DNA from: Cherax quadricarinatus
Lineage: Eukaryota; Arthropoda; Malacostraca; Decapoda; Parastacidae
NCBI RefSeq assembly: GCF_038502225.1
Contig: NC_091369.1
Coordinates: forward strand, 19,438,227 to 19,502,226
DNA: 64,000 bases
Reading direction: 5' to 3'
Shown: positions 23,034 to 33,022 of the stretch, one piece after another
Position numbering within the stretch: the stretch's first letter is position 1
Layout of the letters: every line of letters begins with the position of its first letter
The notes under the pieces: generated by a model
Databases searched by the model: none
What the model was told of the DNA's origin: nothing
Seen by the model: only the letters and a program-made list of their open reading frames with translations
Position numbers and translations under genes: made by a program

Positions 23034-24107
23034 TGTTGAGAATTTTGGCCTTACCTGCTGTGTTTATTATAACTATATATAATGAACACTTAGCTGATAA
23101 ATGACAGCAAATCATCTACACAGCCGCCCCTGCAGACGAGGTCTAGAAGCTGTCGAAACCATCACAACAGTGGGCTGTCAAGAGATACAATTTGTAAGTA
23201 TAAATTACCCCTAGGGGGTGTTATGCCAGCATATTTCATTCGATGATGGCTGACAAAATACCTACTTGTTTGGACTCAAAAGTCCACACCTTACTGCCGA
23301 TTATAGGTTGATTACAAACTCCTTGTGACTCAAGAATTGCGCAATCCCCCGATCTACAAGAAATTCGTAACATACCTTGCTCTTTGTAACGTGAGCTATG
23401 GTGTTCTCAACACCTTCGACAGGTATCGGTGACTTGATAGAAGCTGAAGTGTCCTTGGATGTCCACGTCTTCCATTGTCTAGGAAACGCACACTGGTACA
23501 CTATGTTCCACAAGATTTGTCTTTATTGTTCACAATGTATCACAAAAGAAGCTGATCACACTTCTCTTAAGTGTTTATTGTGTTTTGTGAGACACTTTAT
23601 TCACACTAACGCACAGATCAGTGTTCTTTGCTGGTTATCCTGGCGTCAGTGTCACTCTCCCAAGAGTCAAAGATAGTCTCCCCACGCTACAGCGCTCCAT
23701 GCCGTCACTGCCCCCAGCACAAAAAAAAAACGCTGACCTAGTACCTTGCATCCTTGTCAACTCCTCGATGAAGCAAAGCAGAATGTTTGTTTCTTGCTGT
23801 CTTAATCATAGACAACAATGTACACTATCTTTACTATGGTAATAAAGTGGGAGCAGGATTTTCCTTAATTGTCCTGCTAAAGTAAGAATGTATTGTCTCT
23901 TATAAAAATACACTTTGCAACACCGCTGCAAGGAGCAGAGGTCACTTGACTATGTGGCATAGCATCTGTGATCAATTACTCACTCTAGCAGTAAACAAGA
24001 CGCTCGCCCCTTCTGAGTGGCCCCTCAGGGCTGAGAGGACTTGGCCCCTCAGGGCTGAAAGGGCTGAAGGGGGCTGATACCCCCCTCCTGGAGAAAATTT
24101 CTCCACA
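23034..24107 (-). repeat. BEL/Pao 5' LTR
   Basis: Upstream LTR in the sense of the element, about 1,074 bp, carrying the promoter. Differences from the 3' LTR are scattered substitutions and a two-base change in an A-run. Confidence 0.95.
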
Positions 24108-24789
<682 letters not shown>

Positions 24790-25080
24790 AAAATAGCGTA
24801 TTTTCCGAAAAATCCAGCGTATTTTTTTATGAAAATTAGTGTAATACAATGTATTTGATAAAAATTAATTTGTAAATGAAAAAGAGAATCGAGAGGGAAG
24901 CTCTGCCCGTGCGCTTAGGAGCAGGGGGAAGACGCCATTGTTTTTTGAATGTGATACAAACATGTTAATGTAAGGTGTATAATTTTCGTAGCTCTAGGGG
25001 TTATATTGGACTTAAAACCTCTCAAATAGGAGTCGAAATTGTTGGATATGCATTCTTGCATAACTTGAGCATTAAACAGA
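24790..25080. other. Unassigned sequence left of the I/Nimb-like LINE
   Basis: AT-rich, no recognisable gene. It ends at a copy of TGTACATGACA that recurs at the far end of the LINE. Confidence 0.5.
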
Positions 25081-25091
25081 TGTACATGACA
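25081..25091. repeat. Target-site duplication TGTACATGACA of the I/Nimb-like LINE, left copy
   Basis: An 11-base string preceding the presumed 5' end of the LINE. It matches exactly the string at 38651-38661 after the LINE tail. Length and position suit a non-LTR target duplication. Confidence 0.7.
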
Positions 25092-25747
25092 GCTCCAGGA
25101 ACCTCTGATAAGCTTTCTAAATTATGTTTGTAATTCTGGCCAGTATTATCATCATAAATTCAGCTAGAGGGAGGTTCTGAACATGGCACCCTCTTCAAGG
25201 GGGGCTCCTTGGTATAGTGAAGAGGCTCTTGGTCTGAGGAATTAGACCTGTCGGTCTCCTTCCTCAGACCAAACCTAATTACCCCCCAATCCACCCTTCC
25301 CTCTCCCATCCTCCCCATCCTCCCCTCTCTCCTTTCCTCCTCCTCCTCCACACCCCTCCCTTTTGCCCTTCCTTTTTGGCCTTTGGGATTTTTTCCCACA
25401 GGCACACTAGTTTCTAGGAAGGGGAAAGGGTACCGGGGTCCATCCCATTCTGTTGAGGTTCTTGGCGGTGGCGTAGTTTACTGAGGAATCTGGATTGCCT
25501 GGGGATGTCCCAATCCCTCTCTGGTATCCTGGAGGGTGGCTTTGGGTGTCTTTTGAGCGATGGGTGTATCTCTGGAAGCCACCTTTCGGATTCCAGCAGT
25601 GGTGGCCGAAGGAGGTATGCTTTGTGGCGGATATCCATCTGCCCTCTCTTTTGTCCACTGAGGTAGCTCGGCAGACGTGAGGTTGCCATCCCAGAATGCT
25701 GGTTTACTGGCATGATGGGAAAGGTATGGCACGGGTTCCATGCGGCA
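25092..25747 (+). other. 5' UTR of the I/Nimb-like LINE, left part
   Basis: Contains CTCTTCAAGGGGGGCTCCTTG and two pyrimidine-rich tracts (25280-25400). No long frame on the plus strand. It continues at 32847 beyond the inserted LTR element. Confidence 0.6.
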
Positions 25748-25752
25748 TCTGC
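25748..25752. repeat. Target-site duplication TCTGC, left copy
   Basis: Directly precedes TGTGAAGG, the LTR terminus, and is repeated at 32842-32846 after the other terminus. Confidence 0.9.
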
Positions 25753-26632
25753 TGTGAAGGCTTACTCAGCTCTGTAATAACTTCAGACAGTATTACCAAA
25801 GCTGGCTCCTCCTCAGGAAAATTAATGAATAGAAAAAGAAATAATAACAGACAAACATAAACACTTTATTATACAGAAAATATAAAATATAAAACACTTA
25901 AATATGAAATATTAATCCTATATTAAAGAAAAAGAAAAATGAAAAATATAAATAACTGAATTCAACGCTAATATATATAGGGGTGTCTGGTGTTGGTGAC
26001 ACTGTTGTTGAAATTGTAGCCATTGCTGATGATGGGGGGGGTCGCAGGTGTTGGTTACGACCCACTGGCTTGTTCTTCACAGTATAGCTGTGAGTATTAT
26101 ATCCCGATGATAGGAAAGCAGGTTCTTTACCGCTGCAATGATGTGGGGTTACGTCCTGCAATTTCATACAGGTGCACAGGTAATTAAATCCAAAATGGGA
26201 CGTCTCCAGGACGTTAGTCCGTCTCGATCAGTTCTTCTCATTGATTGAAAAGTGACCCTCTCCGTCATCCAAGAGTAGTGTTGGGAGCTGTGATTTGAGT
26301 GATTTACTGTTTGACCAGAGCCCCACAAGTCACCTTTTGGGGGGGGGAAGAAGGAGGGGGAGGGATAGTGGGAGCTAGACTGACCCTACCTTAACAAGCA
26401 GCCGGCAGTCAAACTATCTCTTTCTGGATGGGGGAAAAAGGCAGGAATAGCGGGAGCTTGACTTACCCTACCTTAACAAGTAGCCGGCAATGAAACTATC
26501 ACTTTCGGGGAGGGGGAAAGAGGCGGGAATAGTGGGAGCTTGACTTACCCTACCTTAACAAGTAGCCGGCAATGAAACTAATGTTACTATATACTCCCTC
26601 TCTACTCCTATCTATTGAACTTTTCCCTCACA
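25753..26632 (-). repeat. 3' LTR of the Gmr1-like element
   Basis: 880 bp. It holds three tandem copies of a block of about 78 bp (GGGAGCTTGACTTACCCTAC, then AAGTAGCCGGCAATGAAAC) at about 26360-26580, whereas the 5' LTR has two, which explains most of the length difference. Confidence 0.9.
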
Positions 26633-26726
26633 CTCCCCTATACCAAGACTTATAGTCAAGGAGTATAAGAAGAATAGGTGGGGAAAAAGTTCTAACATGT
26701 GAAAGTCGCGTAAGGCAAGAAATCTT

Positions 26727-27086
26727 CTATTGACTGTCACGACTTAACCAGTCAGAGAAATAATTGGATGAACCATTGATATACACAATATGGAACTTAA
26801 AAGCCTGGAGTGCCAATGTCCACCTCAAGAGGCAACTGTTGGTTCCCTTAAAAGTTTCTAGGTATATCAAAGGTTTGTGGTCCGTTTCTAAAATGAATTC
26901 GTTTCCCAGCAAATAAAATTTAAGTTTTTGAGATTCCCCACACAAGGGCCAAACATTCCTTTTCTATGGAGGAGTATCTCGTTTCTGCGGGAAGGAGTTT
27001 CCGGCTTAGGAAGCATACAGGGAAGGGAGTACCATCATGGTATTGTAGTAACACTGCACCTAAGCCAGTGTTGCAGGCATCAGTTC
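26727..27086 (-). pseudogene. RNase H domain of the Gmr1-like pol
   Basis: C-terminal RNase H that would remove RNA from the RNA-DNA hybrid. The minus strand reads TDACNTGLGAVLLQ, SSIEKECLALVW, then in another frame KLKFYLLGNEFILETDHKPL and YFSDWLSRDSQ. The D, E, D and D catalytic positions are all recognisable. Frameshifts lie near 27090 (junction with reverse transcriptase) and 26935. Confidence 0.8.
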
Positions 27087-29510
27087 TTAAAATGTTTTAT
27101 TAATATCTGGAATCTTAAGTATAGGGTCTTTCGAAAAGATACTTTTAATCTCATTAAACTTTTCCCGAACTACATCGGAAAGTTCAAGAGGTTCCTTCAC
27201 AGACTTTTTAAGGAAGTCGGATAAGATGCCTGTAAGATCAGTAAGGTTCGGGATAAACCGTGCATAAAAATTTACAGAACCAAGAAAGCTACGCATGAGC
27301 TTCTTGGTTTTGGGGAATTTAAATTCTAATAAAGCTTTGATATTGCTGGGGAGAGGCTGCAGAGAGTTATTAGAAAGTATCAGTCCAAGATATCTAATTT
27401 TGTTATACCCAAGGAAGCATTTCCTCGGCTTGGCAGTGAGGCCATGTGAGCGTAACCTACGCAAAATTGATGTTAATGTTTGGATATGTTCGCCCCACAT
27501 GGATGTCATTACGTAAATGTTATCAAAATAAATTGAAACATTTGGCATATTACCCAAGACCTTTCTCATCAGTCTCACGTAGGTAGCACAGGCAGTTACC
27601 AAACCAAAGGGCATAGTTCTATATTGCATCAGTCCTTGGTGGGTAGGAAAAGTGGTGTACTGCTTAGAAGAAGGATCTAACATTACTTGATGATATGCCT
27701 GCGCAATATCAATCTCTGAAAAGAAGGAAGAGTCATAAAATTTGTGTAGATCGCTATCTATTAAGGGCATAGGCTCAGCATCCCTCCGAGTTATAGCATT
27801 AAGGCCTCTGAAGTCAACAGCAAATCTATATGAATTATCCTCCTTCTTAACCATGACTACTGGTGAACAATGTGAAGATACTGAATGTTCAATGATCTTT
27901 AGTTTTAATAATTTGTCTACCTCTCGGTCAAATGCATCCCTAAGGTGAACTGGAACTGGGTATAATTTTCGTTTGATAGGATTGTCCGTCACTAAGTCAA
28001 TCTTATGGACTACCGTGGAGGTAACACCTGGAATATCAGTAAAGACGTCTGAAAAGTTACTCACACATTGAAGTAGTTCATATCTCTTATGGTCATCCAA
28101 AGATTCATTAATATTAATGTTGGTTGCATCCGAGTGGTCAAGAGTTACCAAGTCATGTAGTTCATCATAGTCTGAGTTAGAGGTGTCAATTATGCACACC
28201 TTACATTCTTCAGTTGTCTTATCAAGTTCATGAGGAAAAACTAAGTCAAAGTTATTAAGGCAGTTAACCAAATTTCTTCGGTAATATTTCTTAAGGATGT
28301 TGATATGATAAAGCTTAGGTTTCCCCTTGACTTCTATGAGGTAGTCAACTTTCCCACAAATTTTTAATACTTTATATGGACCTTTCCATGCTACTAATAA
28401 TTTATTTGACTTGATTGGCAAAAGTACAAGAACTTTATCCCCTACGTTAAAACTTCTCCTCTGAATTTTGGAGTCAAAATAGGTTTTGTACTGGTCCGTT
28501 GACAAGCTTAGGTTTTTCGAAACTATGTCAGAGGTCTCCTCAAGTTTAGATCTAAGGTCAAGGAGAAACTGGTAAGAAGACTGAACCTCAGCACTCATCT
28601 CCTCATTAGTCCATAAGTCATGAAGGATGGACAATGGGCCTCTGGCCTGTCTACCATAGAGAAGTTCAAAAGGCGAAAACCCCAAAGAGTCACTGGGAAC
28701 TTCCCTCATGGCAAACAAAGCACAGGGTAGGTAACGATGCCACTCCTTAGGTTTAAGGGAGCAAAGTTTCCTTAAAATGGGCTTGAGAATCGAATGCTGA
28801 CGCTCAATCCTCCCATTACAGATGGGAAGATGGGGTGTGGTGAAGAGAGGCTTCACTCCCAGAAGTTGGTATAGATGTTGCATTACGTCAGATGTGAATT
28901 GTGTCCCACGGTCAGACAAAATTTCTCTAGGGATGCCCACTCTGGAGAAGATGGGCAAAATGGCTTCAGCCACCTCTGTAGTAGTTATGGTCTTTAAGGG
29001 TATGGGTTCAGGGAAACTCGAAGCATAATCAACTAATGTTAATATATATCTATGTCCCCCAGATGAAAGTGGAGATAAAGGACCAACGATGTCAATAGCT
29101 ACTCTTTCGAAAGGTACCGTAGAGACTGGCATTTTGACCATAGGTACTCGCCTGTTATCTCGGGAGGATGACAGTTGGCAAACTTTACACGATCTACAAT
29201 AGGTAGTGACATCAGAGGACATTTTTGGCCAAAAATAGGTTTCCCTAATTTTATTTAAGGTTTTACGATGCGAGAAATGTCCGGCCACTGGCAGTTCATG
29301 AGCCATTTTAAGAACAGTCTCTCTGCACTGACTTGGAACAACTAAGATGGAATAGTCTATCTCATCTGAATTTAATTTGAATACTGACTTGTACAAGATA
29401 CCTTTTATATATTCAAATTTATGAAAAGTTTTCCCTCCGGATAACTTGATTTTGTTTAGCGGCATTATGGCAATTCTGAAGAGAAGGGCAATTATGTTGT
29501 AAATTGACAA
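27087..29510 (-). CDS. Integrase-reverse transcriptase part of Gmr1-like pol
   Basis: One open frame of 807 codons with integrase first. HHCC zinc domain about residues 70-120 (HELPVAGHFSHRKT to CRSCKVCQ); core with AIDIVGPL, LSDRGTQFTS and GRIERQHS (DDE intact); then reverse transcriptase with LYPVPVHLRDAF, SPVVMVKKEDNSYRF, SEIDIAQAYHQVML, TMPFGLVTACA and IYFDNIYVM. The last replaces the usual Y-x-D-D with YFDN, probably a G-to-A mutation that would abolish catalysis. The first 30 or so residues are out of frame with the natural protein; the true junction with protease is a +1 shift near 29430. Confidence 0.92.
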   Translation of the reverse strand: MSIYNIIALLFRIAIMPLNKIKLSGGKTFHKFEYIKGILYKSVFKLNSDEIDYSILVVPSQCRETVLKMAHELPVAGHFSHRKTLNKIRETYFWPKMSSDVTTYCRSCKVCQLSSSRDNRRVPMVKMPVSTVPFERVAIDIVGPLSPLSSGGHRYILTLVDYASSFPEPIPLKTITTTEVAEAILPIFSRVGIPREILSDRGTQFTSDVMQHLYQLLGVKPLFTTPHLPICNGRIERQHSILKPILRKLCSLKPKEWHRYLPCALFAMREVPSDSLGFSPFELLYGRQARGPLSILHDLWTNEEMSAEVQSSYQFLLDLRSKLEETSDIVSKNLSLSTDQYKTYFDSKIQRRSFNVGDKVLVLLPIKSNKLLVAWKGPYKVLKICGKVDYLIEVKGKPKLYHINILKKYYRRNLVNCLNNFDLVFPHELDKTTEECKVCIIDTSNSDYDELHDLVTLDHSDATNININESLDDHKRYELLQCVSNFSDVFTDIPGVTSTVVHKIDLVTDNPIKRKLYPVPVHLRDAFDREVDKLLKLKIIEHSVSSHCSPVVMVKKEDNSYRFAVDFRGLNAITRRDAEPMPLIDSDLHKFYDSSFFSEIDIAQAYHQVMLDPSSKQYTTFPTHQGLMQYRTMPFGLVTACATYVRLMRKVLGNMPNVSIYFDNIYVMTSMWGEHIQTLTSILRRLRSHGLTAKPRKCFLGYNKIRYLGLILSNNSLQPLPSNIKALLEFKFPKTKKLMRSFLGSVNFYARFIPNLTDLTGILSDFLKKSVKEPLELSDVVREKFNEIKSIFSKDPILKIPDINKTF

Positions 29511-30219
29511 AGGAGTCCTTCGATATATCTAAAGGCTTAAAGTCAGGGAAAATCAAAGAATGGACAGTAGGAGAAACCTGGGCATTGGTCTGAGCCCTAG
29601 TCAAGACATTTATGGTATTGGAGGTGATATCTTCACTTTCATCTAACAAGTGAACTGGTGATCCTACTACCTCGCTTTCGAGAGTAGCATCACTGGTTTT
29701 TAATCCCACATGAATCTCACGAGACATTGTCTCATCTGAACTTTCGAGGGGCTTCTCTGAATCTACAGGAAGAGGATCTGAAACACTCATGTCCACCATT
29801 GGTGATGAAAGGTCAACCTCAGAAGGAAGAATGGCACCTTTTACATTACCTATTAGTACGGAGCAAGAAGTGATGGGAGCTAGTATGGCTTCAGACCAAC
29901 TTGTGAACCATTTAGACCTAATGTAACAACGGATGGTAGGAAAAGTGTCCATACGGCCCAAGTAGTCTGAAAGTATAGCAGAGGAATGAGTTTCTTTAAG
30001 GTTAGGGAACATCTTTTCAGAAATGACTATACATGTGCATCCAGTGTCTCGTAAAATGGTAGATACATTAAGTCCATTAACTGTTCCTGAACAGAAGGGT
30101 GCTTTGTCATTAGAGTCTTTAAAACATCTTCCAACTTTTTGGACCTTCTTAGAAGGACAATCTGGACGTTTGTGTCCCTTAACACCGCACAAATGACAAA
30201 CAGGAATAAAAGAATTCAT
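29419..30219 (-). CDS. Zinc knuckle and aspartic protease of the Gmr1-like element
   Basis: 266 codons. The N-terminus has a CCHC knuckle, CHLCGVKGHKRPDC, which binds the genomic RNA. The retropepsin follows, with STILRDTGCTCIVISEKMF (catalytic D-T-G) and later CSVLIGNVKGAIL. The C-terminal third is serine/acid-rich linker. It overlaps the integrase-RT frame by about 90 bases in a different frame. The shared stretch GGGAAAACTTTTC is where the frames would have to change, either an old indel or a frameshift site. Confidence 0.85.
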   Translation of the reverse strand: MNSFIPVCHLCGVKGHKRPDCPSKKVQKVGRCFKDSNDKAPFCSGTVNGLNVSTILRDTGCTCIVISEKMFPNLKETHSSAILSDYLGRMDTFPTIRCYIRSKWFTSWSEAILAPITSCSVLIGNVKGAILPSEVDLSSPMVDMSVSDPLPVDSEKPLESSDETMSREIHVGLKTSDATLESEVVGSPVHLLDESEDITSNTINVLTRAQTNAQVSPTVHSLIFPDFKPLDISKDSFVNLQHNCPSLQNCHNAAKQNQVIRRENFS

Positions 30220-30546
30220 TTTACTTTCTACTAGAGGCTTTGATTTCTTAAGGTCTCATGAACCCTTGCCCTTAGGGTTCGATCTCTTTAGGTCTTTATA
30301 GGAATTGTGAGCCTCAGCATACAGGTCAGCAGCCTCAGCAACTTCCTCAGCTTTAATCAGGTTACGAACCTTCTTTCTGGATTTGACAAACAGGAATACT
30401 TTACTTTCTACTAGAGGCTTTGATTTCTTAAGGTCTCATGAACCCTTGCCCTTAGGGTTCGATCTCTTTAGGTCTTTATAGGAATTGTGAGCCTCAGCAT
30501 ACAGGTCAGCAGCCTCAGCAACTTCCTCAGCTTTAATCAGGTTACG
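30196..30546. repeat. Tandem duplication in gag, unit about 165-190 bp
   Basis: The block from GACAAACAGGAATA through CTTTCTACTAGAGGC to AATCAGGTTACG occurs at 30196-30366 and again at about 30391-30546. Copies are almost identical, so the duplication is recent. It duplicates the end of gag and the stretch before the zinc knuckle and disrupts the frame. Confidence 0.9.
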
Positions 30547-31472
30547 TTCTCTAATGAATGTTCGTATCTGGTGAGGAAGAGCTGTCAGGAACTGGTTAGC
30601 AACCATGAAGTCTCTAAGAGATTCATAACTGTGATCAATTCCTGAACTCTCTATCCAAAAGTCAAACAAACGAAAGAGTGTTACCTGTAACTGCTGAAAG
30701 TTCTGGCCCGGCTGTAAGGTGGCATACCTGAAATCTTTCCTCAAAGATTTGTTGGTTTTTTGGTATGCTTTAAGGGTTGCCTTCTTCAGTAGGTTATAAT
30801 TACATATAATATCCTGCGACAAAGTTGCATAGATATTCAAAGCTGTACCGGAAAACAACATTCCTAACCTGGTTGCCCATGTGTCTGCAGGCCATTCACA
30901 GAGGGTAGCGGTATTTTCAAACCTGATAATGTATGAAGTTATGTCTTCCCCCTCTGTGAAGGGAGGTAAACTAGATGTTGGAATATGTGCACTGACTGCA
31001 CGTTGTTCCATTACTCCTTCCTCTAATTGTTGTTGTGTAAAAGTTAACTTTTTATTCTCTAATTCAAGGCAAGATTTTTCAAGCACGTGATCCTTTTCTC
31101 TCTCTATTAACTCAAGTTCTCTAGCTTTTTCCTCACGTTCTCTAGCTTTTTCCTCAACTTCACTATCCTTTGCTCTTTCCTCAAGTTCTCTTAATTTAAC
31201 TTGTTCTTCACGTACTCTAGCTCTCTCCTCACGATCAAGTCTATCACGCTCCTTTTTGTCTTCTCTTTTTCTAACTGTCTTTCTTTTATTTCTCTCTCAG
31301 TTCTCTCTCTCTCCTTTTTCTCTTCTCTTTCCCTTTCTAACTGTCTTTCTTCTCTCTCAATTCTCCATCTTTCAAGTCTTTCCTGGATCTTAGCACTAAT
31401 GAAAGATTCTAAATTTTTCCCTGTTATTCCTAACTTACTTCCAGCATTCATCCAAAACTGGTATTCATCCAT
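30436..31472 (-). pseudogene. gag (capsid) of the Gmr1-like element, frameshifted
   Basis: The ATG at 31472 begins MDEYQFWMNAGSKLGITG, followed by a highly charged coiled coil rich in E, R and K to about 31090. A frameshift then leads into a capsid domain with PPFTEGEDITSYIIRFEN, WATRLGMLFSGTALNIYA, FRYATLQPGQNFQQL, LRDFMVANQFLTALP and IRTFIRERNLIKAEEVAE. The last blocks resemble the SCAN-like capsid C-terminal domain found in many Ty3/gypsy gag proteins. The C-terminus is broken by the tandem duplication. Confidence 0.85.
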
Positions 31473-32018
31473 ACTTGCAAGAATAACTTAAACTATCAGG
31501 GGAAATGAAACGGGTATTAAAGAAAACGGAGGGTTCAATTCCTGCTCCGCTCAAACTGTAAATAAACCAGAGAGCTCGATCCCTACTTCAATTAAACAAT
31601 ATGTATTAATTAAAACGAAGGGTTCTATGCCGGCTCTGAGCAAACAGTAAGTAGAATGGGGTCCCTTGACCATCCAATCTTCTCACCAACAAATCAAGAG
31701 TGTCCTATGACAGTTCCCTTGATATAATAAAGAGCTCAGTGAAACAAATTGTCACTGGAAAATCTCGGGTCCCTAGAGTCTAATCCTCCAAAGTGTTTCA
31801 AGCTCACAAGAAAGGTGGCAGAATTAAATATTATATCCTGCCTGACTTGACTTCAATAAATTGAGACTATAACAATCACCAAATCTTTTAAATACCTGTA
31901 CTGTAGTCCTACCATAGAGAATGATTACTCATGGCTGGTGGTAACCGTCTTTGGTATGCAGCGTTGAAGTTTCAATGGTAGATTCGAGATGGAATTGAAT
32001 CTTGATTCAGTAGAGTTG
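31473..32018 (-). other. 5' leader of the Gmr1-like element
   Basis: Between the primer-binding site and the gag ATG. No long reading frame. Imperfect repeats of GGGTTC-centred segments occur at about 31530-31650. Confidence 0.6.
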
Positions 32019-32036
32019 ATCCTGGCAAGGTCGCCA
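32019..32036 (-). promoter_or_regulatory. Primer-binding site, tRNA-Arg-like
   Basis: The minus strand reads TGGCGACCTTGCCAGGAT, two bases inside the 5' LTR. It begins with TGG (complement of a tRNA CCA end), and TGGCGACC matches the arginine-tRNA primer sites known from mdg1/412-type elements. The amino-acid assignment is by memory of that motif. Confidence 0.65.
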
Positions 32037-32038
32037 CT

Positions 32039-32841
32039 TTTGAAGGCTTATTCAGCTCTGTAATAACTTCAGACAGTATTACCAAAGCTGGCTCCTCCTC
32101 AGGAAAATTAATGAATAGAAAAAGAAATAATAACAGACAAACATAAACACTTTATTATACAGAAAATATAAAATATAAAACACTTAAATATGAAATATTA
32201 ATCCTACATTAAAGAAAATGAAAAATGAAAAATATAAATAGCTGAATTCAACGCTAATATATATAGGGGTGTCTGGTGTTGGTGACACTGTTGTTGAAAT
32301 CGTAGCCATTGCTGATGATGGTGGGAGGTCGCAGGTGTTGGTTACGACCCACTGGCTAGTTCTTCACAGTATAGCAGTGAGTATTATATCCCGATGACAT
32401 GAAAGCAGGTTCTTTACCTCTGCAATGATGTGGGGTTACGTCCTGCAATTTCATACAGGTGCACAGGTAATTAAATTCAAAATGGGACGTCTCCAGGACG
32501 TTAGTCCGTCTCCATCACTTCTTCTCGTTGATTGACAAGTGACCCTCTCTGTCATCCAAGAGTAGTGTTGGGAGCTGTGAGTCGAGTGATTTACTGTTTG
32601 ACCAGAGCCCCACATGTTACCTTTTGGGGGATGGGGGGAAGAAGGAGGTGAAGGGATAGTGGGAGCTAGAATGACCCTACCTTAACAAGCAGCCGGCAGT
32701 CAAACTATCACTTTCGGGGTGGGGGAAAAAGGCGGGAATAGCGGGAGCTTGACTTACCCCACCTTAGCAAGTAGCCGGCAATGAAACTATTGTTACTATA
32801 TACCCCCTCTCTACTCCTATCTATTGAATTTTTCCCTCACA
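32039..32841 (-). repeat. 5' LTR of the Gmr1-like element
   Basis: 803 bp. The terminal TG on the plus strand is mutated to TT (TTTGAAGG against TGTGAAGG in the other LTR). Two copies of the internal 78-bp block against three in the 3' LTR. Confidence 0.9.
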
Positions 32842-32846
32842 TCTGC
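32842..32846. repeat. Target-site duplication TCTGC, right copy
   Basis: Matches 25748-25752. Beyond it the 5' UTR of the interrupted LINE resumes, pyrimidine-rich, up to the ORF1 ATG at 33023. Confidence 0.9.
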
Positions 32847-33022
32847 GCTACTTGCGGTGCTGAGGTCCTCTTGCGTGTGGATGGTGATTTCTGGCCCTTT
32901 CATTCCTCCTAGGAACTATCCCTCCCTGGTCCCCCCTTTTTTATTCTTTTTCTTTCTTTTTTTTATTTACTTTTCTTCTCTCTTTTTTTTCTTAAAAACA
33001 AAAAGAAAGAAGTAACCTAACC

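Larger units (their letters stand above)
25753..32841 (-). mobile_element. Ty3/gypsy-like LTR retrotransposon with integrase before RT (Gmr1-like order)
   Basis: 7.09 kb on the minus strand, flanked by TCTGC. LTRs of 880 and 803 bp end in TTTTCCCTCACA on the plus strand. From the right: 5' LTR, primer-binding site, coiled-coil and SCAN-like gag, zinc knuckle, protease, integrase, reverse transcriptase, RNase H, 3' LTR. Integrase upstream of reverse transcriptase is the arrangement described for Gmr1-type Ty3/gypsy elements. Several frameshifts and a duplication in gag make it inactive. Confidence 0.9.
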
